Below, piece after piece: positions 1 to 5,889 of a stretch of DNA of 7,620 bases (position 1 is its first letter; each line of letters opens with the position of its first letter). Where the stretch lies: NCBI GenBank assembly GCA_964405075.1, contig CAYOMP010000138.1, forward strand, positions 1-7,620. The letters run 5' to 3'. The DNA is from CAYOMP01 sp964405075 (GTDB taxonomy: Bacteria > Bacillota > Clostridia > Lachnospirales > Lachnospiraceae). The notes beneath the pieces are model-generated. The model ran no database searches, was not told where the DNA came from, and was given only the letters and a program-made list of their open reading frames with translations. Position numbers and translations under genes: made by a program.

Positions 1-76
1 CTGTTGTTGGAATGATTAGAATCAGTATTAATACTAAGAATGGTAGTAGCTTTTTAATTTTTAGTTTATTTTTCAT
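1..76 (-). CDS. N-terminus of a secreted or membrane-anchored protein (runs off window)
   Basis: Only the first 25 codons are present; the gene continues past the left edge. The start is ATG at 76-74, preceded by a purine-rich ribosome binding site (GAGGGAG at 90-84, 7-nt spacing). The visible peptide has a Lys-rich head (MKNKLKIKK) followed by an unbroken hydrophobic run of Leu/Ile/Val up to a Pro-Thr-Thr, which is the shape of a signal peptide or an N-terminal membrane anchor. It begins 29 bp after the stop of the M56 metallopeptidase gene on the same strand, so it is probably the third gene of the BlaI/M56 operon and may be its effector. No lipobox cysteine is visible in the part seen. The function cannot be determined from this fragment. 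Confidence 0.7.
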   Translation of the reverse strand, partial: MKNKLKIKKLLPFLVLILILIIPTT

Positions 77-105
77 AGTCTTTCTCCCTCTCCCATATTC
101 ATATG

Positions 106-1479
106 TTAAAATTTTAATTGTGATTTTTTCATATAACCTGTTTTTCCGGCATATTTAACTTTAACTACAGTTGTAGTGTATGCACTGTCAATAACTTCTA
201 CTGATTCGCCTTTTATAATATAGAAAACCAAGTTAGAACTATTGCATTTAGAAGATGAATAAAAGCCACTTTTGCCATATCTTGTTGTTGCCATAACAGT
301 TTGCTTCTTTATAGTATTACTATTGTCTGTTACAATTGGAATACCATCTTCATCATAAGAAATAGTCATTCCTACGAAATCATCTACATTGAACTCATTA
401 CTAAATTCTTCTTTGAATGCCTCTTCCATTTCTGCTGCTATTTCTTCATCAGTTTTTATATTTACTGTGGTAGCACTATCGTTTGTAGCAGCAAATACTG
501 TTCCTGTACTTAAAGTTATTAAAATAAAAGATGTAATCATTACTGTACTAATGCTTTTTTTCTTACTCTCCATAATAAATGAAATTCTGTTTTTCATATT
601 ATTTTTACCACTATTAAAATAGTTTAATAAGGCTGTATTAGATTTCAAATTTATTTCTGCCATATTTATAATCAACAATGCATATTTATATCTTTGATTT
701 TTGTTCAGATTCGTTGTTACCTGTTCATCACATGATAATTCACAGTATTCCATAAATAATTTGGCAAATAAATATACTGCCGGATTAAACCAATGTATGG
801 CAGTTATCAGCACAAGCAAGTACTTATATACCAAGTCATGTCTTTTATAATGAATTAACTCGTGTGCAAATATGAATCTAAATTCTTCTTCTTTAAGATT
901 ATAATTAGGAATATATATTACAGGTTTAAAAATACTTATAAGCATCGGACTTGATATAAGGCCAACTTCTTTCAGCTCTATATTACGTGTAATATTCAAA
1001 TGTATTTTTTCCTCTTCAAATATTTTTAGTATTCTTTTATCTGTAACTCTACCACCCCAACGGTTAATCAAATTTATAAATCTGATATGCCTTATACCTG
1101 ACATTGCTAAAACAATACTCATACCCATTAACCATATACAAACCATAATTTTTGCAGATACATCATATTTGTTTTCAAACAAATTGCTGTAAGAAACATT
1201 TGCAATTTTTTCCTCAGCATTATTGAAATTTTCTTCTAAGGGCATTTGCTCAAAAAAGTCATTCAATTGAACTCGATAATCTGGCATATGTAATGGCACA
1301 TTTATTGATATCTCTAATCTAAACGGAACTAAAAAGCCTATTAAAATAATTAATCCTGCGTAATAGAAATTTTTGGCACAATAACGTTTTTTCAATAATA
1401 TAACAAACATTACATATATAATAACTATTAATGCCATAGAACAGGAACTTTTTAATAATGTATTAAACATTAAATGCAC
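106..1479 (-). CDS. BlaR1-like M56 family membrane metallopeptidase with C-terminal SH3-like domain
   Basis: A 457-aa membrane zinc protease of the BlaR1/MecR1 family. Hydrophobic segments lie near residues 12-29, 38-55, 110-127, 219-238 and 307-330. The zinc site is HELIH at 206-210, and ELSCDE at 247-252 supplies the probable third ligand. After the last membrane helix comes an extracytoplasmic tail: an acidic stretch (about 343-368), then about 60 residues (395-457) of Gly/Ser/Tyr/Val pattern ending KTGYMKKSQLKF, typical of bacterial SH3 (SH3b) domains. The penicillin-binding domain of true BlaR1 is absent. The family senses an outside signal and then triggers cleavage of its BlaI partner; here the signal is unknown and may be a cell-wall component (inference). 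The start is GTG at 1479: AAGGAGGGG, lying inside the last codons of the upstream repressor gene, is 8 nt away, whereas the next ATG (1470) would be 17 nt away. Three bases separate the two genes, implying translational coupling. Confidence 0.88.
   Translation of the reverse strand: MHLMFNTLLKSSCSMALIVIIYVMFVILLKKRYCAKNFYYAGLIILIGFLVPFRLEISINVPLHMPDYRVQLNDFFEQMPLEENFNNAEEKIANVSYSNLFENKYDVSAKIMVCIWLMGMSIVLAMSGIRHIRFINLINRWGGRVTDKRILKIFEEEKIHLNITRNIELKEVGLISSPMLISIFKPVIYIPNYNLKEEEFRFIFAHELIHYKRHDLVYKYLLVLITAIHWFNPAVYLFAKLFMEYCELSCDEQVTTNLNKNQRYKYALLIINMAEINLKSNTALLNYFNSGKNNMKNRISFIMESKKKSISTVMITSFILITLSTGTVFAATNDSATTVNIKTDEEIAAEMEEAFKEEFSNEFNVDDFVGMTISYDEDGIPIVTDNSNTIKKQTVMATTRYGKSGFYSSSKCNSSNLVFYIIKGESVEVIDSAYTTTVVKVKYAGKTGYMKKSQLKF
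164..177 (-). promoter_or_regulatory. BlaI/MecI-box-like dyad inside the 3' end of the M56 gene
   Basis: The minus strand reads ACTACAACTGTAGT, with 6-bp perfect arms around a 2-bp centre. It contains TACAnnTGTA, the core bound by BlaI/MecI repressors, and shares the 10-mer CTACAACTGT with the dyad upstream of the repressor gene. It lies about 87 bp before the start of the truncated downstream gene. It is also coding sequence (a Thr-Thr-Val-Val stretch), so it could be coincidental. No convincing -35/-10 pair was found beside it. Confidence 0.4.
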
Positions 1480-1482
1480 TAA

Positions 1483-1869
1483 TTATTCCCCTCCTTGTTC
1501 CTCAAGCCATTTCTTCAATTCATTAATATCTTCACTGCTTAATTTCTCTCTTGGATATAATGTGTTGATTAAACTTAGTCTTGAACCTTCATGATATTGT
1601 TTAACAAAGCTGTTTGTTTCAAACTGTAAATACTCTTCTCTCCCTACAATGGCATAAAATAACCGCTCCTTTCCTTCTTTTCTGGTTTTCAAAAAACCAC
1701 GCTCTACAAGACGATTCAACAATGTATGAATAGTTTGCAAAGACCATTTTCTCTCATTTTCATTGTTTAGACTTTCTGACAACATTTTAGGCGTAACTGG
1801 TGGTTCTAATTGCCATACCGTTTTCATAATTTCAAATTCGGCATCAGGTAATTTTTTTACTATTTTCAA
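1483..1869 (-). CDS. BlaI/MecI/CopY family transcriptional repressor
   Basis: A winged-helix repressor of the Penicillinase_R family, 128 aa from the chosen start. The opening KLPDAEFEIMKTVW is the hallmark N-terminus, and WSLQTIHTLLNRLVERGFLKTRKEGKERLFY forms the recognition helix and wing. The C-terminal half (KLSSEDINELKKWLEEQ) is the dimerisation part. The start is taken as TTG at 1869, because GGAAGGGG lies 6 nt upstream and the protein then begins just before the conserved motif. An upstream in-frame TTG (1893) has no ribosome binding site and falls on an operator-like palindrome. The family represses its own operon as a dimer until the M56 partner causes its cleavage. S. aureus BlaI is cut at an Asn-Phe bond; the aligned position here appears to be Asn-Thr (LINTLYP), so the cleavage details may differ. 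Its partner gene follows 3 bp after the stop. Confidence 0.92.
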   Translation of the reverse strand: MKIVKKLPDAEFEIMKTVWQLEPPVTPKMLSESLNNENERKWSLQTIHTLLNRLVERGFLKTRKEGKERLFYAIVGREEYLQFETNSFVKQYHEGSRLSLINTLYPREKLSSEDINELKKWLEEQGGE

Positions 1870-1888
1870 ATTAATCCCCTTCCTTTTC

Positions 1889-1898
1889 GACAATTGTC
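1889..1898. promoter_or_regulatory. Operator-like palindrome downstream of the repressor promoter
   Basis: GACAATTGTC is a perfect 10-bp palindrome and matches 6 of 8 defined positions of the BlaI/MecI core TACAnnTGTA. It sits just after the predicted transcription start and before the ribosome binding site of the repressor gene, where a bound dimer would block transcription. Its centre is 58 bp from that of the second site at 1947-1956. Binding by this repressor is inferred from position and similarity only. Confidence 0.5.
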
Positions 1899-1910
1899 TT
1901 ATATTTTCAT

Positions 1911-1937
1911 ACTATAACATTCCAATAAAAAAATCAA
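1911..1937 (-). promoter_or_regulatory. Predicted promoter of the BlaI/M56 operon
   Basis: The minus strand carries TTGATT (1937-1932) and TATAGT (1916-1911) with a short 15-bp spacer. TG one base before the -10 (TGTTATAGT) makes it an extended -10 promoter, which tolerates a weak or badly spaced -35. The expected start is near 1904. It lies between the two operator-like dyads. Confidence 0.5.
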
Positions 1938-1973
1938 TTCATTTTCGACAGTTGTAGAAAACAAATTGATTTT
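1930..1973 (-). terminator. AT-rich hairpin with T-tract; possible glp operon terminator overlapping an operator
   Basis: AAAATCAATT (1973-1964) and AATTGATTTT (1939-1930) are perfect 10-bp arms. Inside them TTTTC/GAAAA and ACA/TGT also pair, giving about 18 of 22 matched positions. On the minus strand the 3' arm runs into seven T's (1933-1927). This is the only terminator-like structure between glpK and the repressor gene, but the stem is poor in GC, so termination strength is uncertain. The same DNA carries the second BlaI-like site and the -35 of the repressor promoter, so the dyad may instead serve as an operator. Confidence 0.4.
1947..1956 (-). promoter_or_regulatory. BlaI-box-like site upstream of the repressor -35
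   Basis: The minus strand reads TACAACTGTC, matching 7 of 8 defined positions of TACAnnTGTA. It sits about 10 bp upstream of the -35 of the repressor promoter and shares the 10-mer CTACAACTGT with the dyad at 164-177. It forms the tip of the hairpin at 1930-1973. Confidence 0.5.
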
Positions 1974-2091
1974 CATAAAAACCTTCAATATTAACTTCAA
2001 GTCGACGCTTTTTATGAACGTCGTAAAAGACAAATTACTACATATTCTCTATGCAAATTCCGTCTAAATCCCACAAGTTACTTATTCAAAA

Positions 2092-3588
2092 TCATTCCTG
2101 ATGATATGCACATGTTGCTTTTACTGCATTTAACCATCCTTGATATAATTTTTCTTTCTTTTCTTTGCTCATAGATGGTTCGAACATTCTATCAACATTA
2201 TAGTTAGCAGTAATCTCACTCTTATCCTTCCAAAATCCTGTAGCCAAGCCGGCTAATGATGCCGCTCCTAATGCCGTTGTTTCACTTAATACAGGTCTTT
2301 CCACTGTTACTCCTAAAATATCACTTTGAAACTGCATTAATACATTATTCTTAACTGCTCCGCCATCAACTTTTAAGCTCTTAAGATTAATTCCACTATC
2401 TTTTTGCATAGCGATAATAATGTCTTTTGTCTGATATGCCAAGGAATCAAGTGTTGCTCTAACAAAATGTCCCTTAGTAGTTCCTCTTGTCAAGCCAAAC
2501 ACTGCTCCTTGCGCCTTATCATTCCAATATGGTGCACCTAATCCTACAAAAGCCGGTACTACATATACTCCATCGCTATCTTTTACTGTATTGGCTACTT
2601 CTTCACTTTCACCTGCAGTATGTATCATTTCTAATCCATCTCTCAACCATTGAATGGCACTTCCTGCTACAAATATACTTCCTTCAAGGGCATATTCTAC
2701 CCTACCGTCTATTCCCCAGGCAATTGTTGTTATTAATCCATGTTTAGATTTAATAGGCTTATCTCCTGTATTCATTAACATAAAACAGCCTGTTCCATAT
2801 GTATTCTTAACCATTCCAGCTTCAAAACACGCCTGTCCAAACAAAGCTGCCTGCTGGTCTCCTGCAATTCCCGCAATAGGTATCTCTTCGCCAAAGAAAT
2901 GATAAGGTGCTGTTTTGGCATATATGCAGGAAGATTCTTTTACCTCTGGTAACATATTCTTTGGAATTTTAAAAATCTCTAATAATTCATCATCCCATTT
3001 TAAATCATATATATTAAATAGCTGAGTTCTGGAAGCATTAGAATAATCTGTAATATGACACTGCTCTCCTGATAATTTCCAAACCAGCCATGTATCCACT
3101 GTACCAAACATTAAATCGCCATTTTCAGCCTTTTCTCTGGCACCTTCCACATTATCTAATATCCATCTGATTTTCGTTCCTGAAAAATATGGGTCAATTA
3201 ATAAACCTGTTTTTTCTTTTATCTTCTCTTCATAACCGTTTCTTCTTAATTCATCACAAATCTCAACAGTCTGTCTGGATTGCCATACAATGGCATTATA
3301 AATAGGTACTCCAGTCTTTCTATCCCATACAATAGTAGTTTCTCTTTGATTAGTTATACCAATGCCTGCTATCTGGGATGGCTTTACCCCCGAACTAGTA
3401 ATAACGTCCATTATCACAAACATTACAGACAACCATATTTCATTAGCATCCTGCTCTACCCAGCCTGGTTGCGGAAATATCTGATTAAATTCCTTCTGTG
3501 ATGATGCTACAATATTGGCGTTTTTGTCAAAAAGCATTGCGCGTGAACTTGTAGTTCCCTGGTCAATTGCTAAAATATACTGTTCCAT
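2092..3588 (-). CDS. glpK: Glycerol kinase
   Basis: A cytoplasmic FGGY-family kinase, ATP + glycerol to ADP + sn-glycerol 3-phosphate. At 498 aa it is full length for GlpK. The phosphate-binding loop DQGTTSSRA is at 9-17, QRET at 81-84 carries the glycerol-binding Arg/Glu, and AGDQQ at 242-246 carries the catalytic Asp. FGGY signature 1 (YFSGTKIRWILDN) is at 134-146 and signature 2 starts at GAVFGL (361-366). GGAVKNN at 409-415 is an adenosine-site motif. His230, in YHFFGEEIPIAG, corresponds to the His phosphorylated by HPr in enterococcal glycerol kinases, so control by the phosphotransferase system is plausible. AGGGGG lies 7 nt before the ATG. It is the last gene of the glp operon, 96 bp after glpP. 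Its product G3P is both the substrate of the first gene's enzyme and the expected ligand of GlpP. Confidence 0.97.
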   Translation of the reverse strand: MEQYILAIDQGTTSSRAMLFDKNANIVASSQKEFNQIFPQPGWVEQDANEIWLSVMFVIMDVITSSGVKPSQIAGIGITNQRETTIVWDRKTGVPIYNAIVWQSRQTVEICDELRRNGYEEKIKEKTGLLIDPYFSGTKIRWILDNVEGAREKAENGDLMFGTVDTWLVWKLSGEQCHITDYSNASRTQLFNIYDLKWDDELLEIFKIPKNMLPEVKESSCIYAKTAPYHFFGEEIPIAGIAGDQQAALFGQACFEAGMVKNTYGTGCFMLMNTGDKPIKSKHGLITTIAWGIDGRVEYALEGSIFVAGSAIQWLRDGLEMIHTAGESEEVANTVKDSDGVYVVPAFVGLGAPYWNDKAQGAVFGLTRGTTKGHFVRATLDSLAYQTKDIIIAMQKDSGINLKSLKVDGGAVKNNVLMQFQSDILGVTVERPVLSETTALGAASLAGLATGFWKDKSEITANYNVDRMFEPSMSKEKKEKLYQGWLNAVKATCAYHQE

Positions 3589-3634
3589 ATAAATTCCCCC
3601 TGAATTTTTGTTTTCTTTTGTTCATAAATAACCA

Positions 3635-3664
3635 AGATAAAACTTAACTTTATCCGTTTTATCT
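3635..3664 (-). repeat. Inverted repeat in the glpP-glpK gap
   Basis: AGATAAAAC (minus strand 3664-3656) pairs perfectly with GTTTTATCT (3643-3635) around a 12-nt loop. It is the only clear structure in the 96-bp gap before glpK. No T-tract follows on the minus strand (TGGTTATTTATG), so it is not a classical terminator. It could be an mRNA-processing or stabilising hairpin or a second regulatory element for glpK. The function is unknown and the AT-rich stem could arise by chance. Confidence 0.35.
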
Positions 3665-3684
3665 ATTTCATAATAATCTTTTAA

Positions 3685-4245
3685 CTATTTTTCTAAATAA
3701 CTATTAGCAATAGCTACATTAGAAATGGTTACAGCTACAGCTCCATTATTTATACATTCATCAATCTGTTCTACACTAGATATCAAACCGCCACTCATTA
3801 TATCTACGTCTGTTTTTTCCTTCAATTGGGGTATAATTGAACTAGCTATTCCCGGTAACACTTCCATATAATCAGGCTTAACATTGTTACACATATTCAA
3901 ACCCTTTTCCAGAGATTTGGTATCTATTAGAAATAATCGCAATATTGCTATTTTCTTATTCTTCTTAGCTATCTCAACCACCTTTCCTCTGGTAGATATA
4001 ACACCATCAGCCTTCAATTGCTGACAAGCATATTCACACCCATACTCGTCATTTGTTAATCCATTTATCAAATCAAGATGGTACAGCACTTTCTTCCCCT
4101 TACTATGTGCTATCTGGGTTAGCTGTCCTAAAAATGCAACATTCATATTCATCAAAATTCCATATTCAAATGAACTATCTAGAAATCTTTCAAAATCTTT
4201 TCCAACAGAAACCGCCGGAATAACCTGTTGATTAATCTTGTTCAA
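3685..4245 (-). CDS. glpP: Glycerol-3-phosphate responsive antiterminator GlpP
   Basis: A 186-aa RNA-binding regulator of the GlpP family, which has a TIM-barrel-like fold. In Bacillus subtilis GlpP binds glp leader mRNA when loaded with G3P and prevents early termination. Family blocks visible in order: FEYGILM (26-32), HLDLINGL (56-63), GVISTRGK (81-88), RLFLIDTKSLEK (103-114), EVLPG (128-132), SGGLI (151-155, phosphate-binding-type loop) and AVTISN (171-176). The length is normal. The start is TTG at 4245, overlapping the DUF1667 gene by 14 bp. A GGAG lies 11 nt upstream, rather far, and an in-frame stop is only two codons upstream, so no earlier start is possible. The weak start suggests low-level, coupled translation. 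Being fourth in the operon whose leader holds a long terminator, it probably controls its own expression. Confidence 0.93.
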   Translation of the reverse strand: MNKINQQVIPAVSVGKDFERFLDSSFEYGILMNMNVAFLGQLTQIAHSKGKKVLYHLDLINGLTNDEYGCEYACQQLKADGVISTRGKVVEIAKKNKKIAILRLFLIDTKSLEKGLNMCNNVKPDYMEVLPGIASSIIPQLKEKTDVDIMSGGLISSVEQIDECINNGAVAVTISNVAIANSYLEK

Positions 4246-4606
4246 CTCTATCTACACTCCTACTTGCTATAATATCAACGCCTAAATCACATACGTTTTT
4301 AATAATTATATCATTTACTTTAACCGGAGTGCAAACACTTACTCTACTTATTTCTTCCATAACATCAAATATTTTATCCTTTGGAATATTTCCTGATGTA
4401 ATTACAGGTAATCTATTGTACAAGCCTCCCTCTAACTTCACCGTACTGGTTACCATTCTCACTGGATTAGTCATTTCGCTTCGTGCATAATTTTCTCCTC
4501 TTTTACAGGTATTTCCAGTAATTCCAACAACATTTCCATTTTCATCCAATTCTACCTGTATATGACAACTCATAGGACATACAATACATGCCATTTCCTT
4601 TTTCAT
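4232..4606 (-). CDS. DUF1667 domain protein, probable [4Fe-4S] electron-transfer subunit
   Basis: A small 124-aa protein of the DUF1667 family, commonly found beside GlpA-like dehydrogenases in anaerobes. Its N-terminus has Cys7, Cys10, Cys14 and Cys34 (CIVCPMSC, later NTCKRG), spaced C-x2-C-x3-C-x19-C. This resembles the [4Fe-4S] domain that opens molybdopterin oxidoreductases such as formate dehydrogenase, but no cofactor-binding domain follows. The middle (NPVRMVTSTVKLEGG, then LPVITSGNIPKDKIFDVMEEI) also recalls the segment after that cluster. Two more Cys (92, 106) are present. There is no signal peptide or membrane segment, so it should be cytoplasmic. The start is ATG with AGGAGG 8 nt upstream; that site overlaps the stop of the preceding gene (12-bp gap). 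It overlaps glpP by 14 bp. The electron-transfer role between GlpA and its oxidoreductase partner is inferred. Confidence 0.9.
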   Translation of the reverse strand: MKKEMACIVCPMSCHIQVELDENGNVVGITGNTCKRGENYARSEMTNPVRMVTSTVKLEGGLYNRLPVITSGNIPKDKIFDVMEEISRVSVCTPVKVNDIIIKNVCDLGVDIIASRSVDRVEQD

Positions 4607-4618
4607 TTATAACGCCTC

Positions 4619-5884
4619 CTATACCACTACTTCAAAGCTAATATCTGATACTGTTCCCTCAAGCTCTGATTTTTTCAATATTATTTTCTCCATCTCTGCC
4701 GGAGCTAAATGTGGTTTCTTTATTTCCTTTAAAATCTCTCCATCTTTTAGTATTCTGATAGTAGCTTTCTTGTAATTAGCTATTACTCTGAATTTAAATT
4801 CTATTTTTTCTTCTATATTTTTAATGTTTACCTTCTGAGGTAAAATGTAACCAATTCCGCTACCTGCCTTAGTTTCAAAATATTCTCCCGTTTCTAATTC
4901 ACCTTTAACATATTTAGCTGCTGAATATCCTGCTGTCTTTCCTTCTCCACTAACAAAGTCTACTAAATCATGTACGTGCAAAACATTGCCACAAGCAAAA
5001 ATTCCTGACACGCTTGTTTCATAAGACTCATTAACCACAGGTCCCTTAGTTCTAGGATGTAACATTATATCAGCTTCTTCACTTAAACCATTTTCCGGAA
5101 TAAGTCCGATAGACAGCAATAATGTATCTACTTCAAACTCCTTCTCAGTACCTTTAATTGGCTGTAATTTATCATCTACCCTAGAAATCACAATAGATTC
5201 TACTCTATCCTTTCCCTTAATCTCGCTAACTGTATGACTTAAGAATAATGGAATATCAAAATCTTCCAAGCACTGTTTCATATTTCTAGGAAGTCCATTG
5301 GAATATGGCATTAATTCAGCCACCCCTAGTACCTTAGCTCCTTCTAAAGTCATTCGTCTGGCCATAATTAAACCAATATCTCCACTACCTAATATAAACA
5401 CCTTTTTTCCCACTAAGTATCCATCAAGATTCAAATATCGTTGTGCGGTTCCTGCTGTCCACACTCCGCTAGGTCTATATCCTGGAATCGCTATTGCACC
5501 TCTGGTTCTCTCACGACATCCCATAGCCAGAATAACAGCTTTTGCTTTAACAATTGTGAAACCATCCTCTGGATTAACATACTCTACTGTCTTATCTTTT
5601 CCAAGATGCGTAACCATAGAATTAACCTTGTATTCGATTCCAAGCCCTTTAACCTGGTCTATAAAGCGCTCTGCATAAGCTGGTCCAGACAACTCTTCAT
5701 TAAACATATGTAGTCCAAAACCATTGTGAATGCATTGCAGTAAAATTCCGCCTAATTCCTTGTCTCTTTCCAATAACAGTATACTCTTAACCCCATTCTT
5801 ACAGCTTTCAATGGCACTTGCAAGCCCGGCACTTCCACCACCGATTATAACTATATCGTATTTTTTCATATTTATATTATCCAT
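4619..5884 (-). CDS. FAD/NAD(P)-dependent oxidoreductase, partner of GlpA (GlpB position)
   Basis: A 421-aa two-dinucleotide-fold flavoprotein. The FAD-binding GGGSAG is at 15-20, followed by LLLERDKELGG (37-46). AMGCRERTRG (120-129) is the post-FAD strand. A second Rossmann motif, GSGDIG at 166-171, is for NAD(P)H. The closing FAD motif is GIFACGN (294-300) with HDLVDFVSGEG. The CxxC redox disulfide of thioredoxin-reductase relatives is missing. A C-terminal tail of about 80 residues (about 340-421) follows the core. It most resembles the HcnB/NAD(FAD)-dependent dehydrogenase group that accompanies GlpA-like proteins in clostridia and is not an orthologue of E. coli GlpB. The likely role is to pass electrons from G3P oxidation to NAD(P)+ or another acceptor (inference). 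The ATG at 5884 has GGAG 8 nt upstream, inside the last codons of glpA, and starts 5 bp after that gene's stop. The later Met6 lacks that spacing. Confidence 0.92.
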   Translation of the reverse strand: MDNINMKKYDIVIIGGGSAGLASAIESCKNGVKSILLLERDKELGGILLQCIHNGFGLHMFNEELSGPAYAERFIDQVKGLGIEYKVNSMVTHLGKDKTVEYVNPEDGFTIVKAKAVILAMGCRERTRGAIAIPGYRPSGVWTAGTAQRYLNLDGYLVGKKVFILGSGDIGLIMARRMTLEGAKVLGVAELMPYSNGLPRNMKQCLEDFDIPLFLSHTVSEIKGKDRVESIVISRVDDKLQPIKGTEKEFEVDTLLLSIGLIPENGLSEEADIMLHPRTKGPVVNESYETSVSGIFACGNVLHVHDLVDFVSGEGKTAGYSAAKYVKGELETGEYFETKAGSGIGYILPQKVNIKNIEEKIEFKFRVIANYKKATIRILKDGEILKEIKKPHLAPAEMEKIILKKSELEGTVSDISFEVVV

Positions 5885-5889
5885 TATAT

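Noticed and set aside
1870..1893. Upstream TTG start for the BlaI homologue
   Set aside because: There is no ribosome binding site before it, and the added eight residues precede the conserved N-terminus; the TTG at 1869 has GGAAGGGG 6 nt upstream.
2003..2023. CGACG/CGTCG hairpin after glpK as a terminator
   Set aside because: The stem is only 5 bp with an 11-nt loop, and no T-tract follows on either strand.
5298..5678. 126-codon open frame on the plus strand
   Set aside because: It is antisense to the FAD/NAD(P) oxidoreductase gene, with no recognisable domain or start signal.
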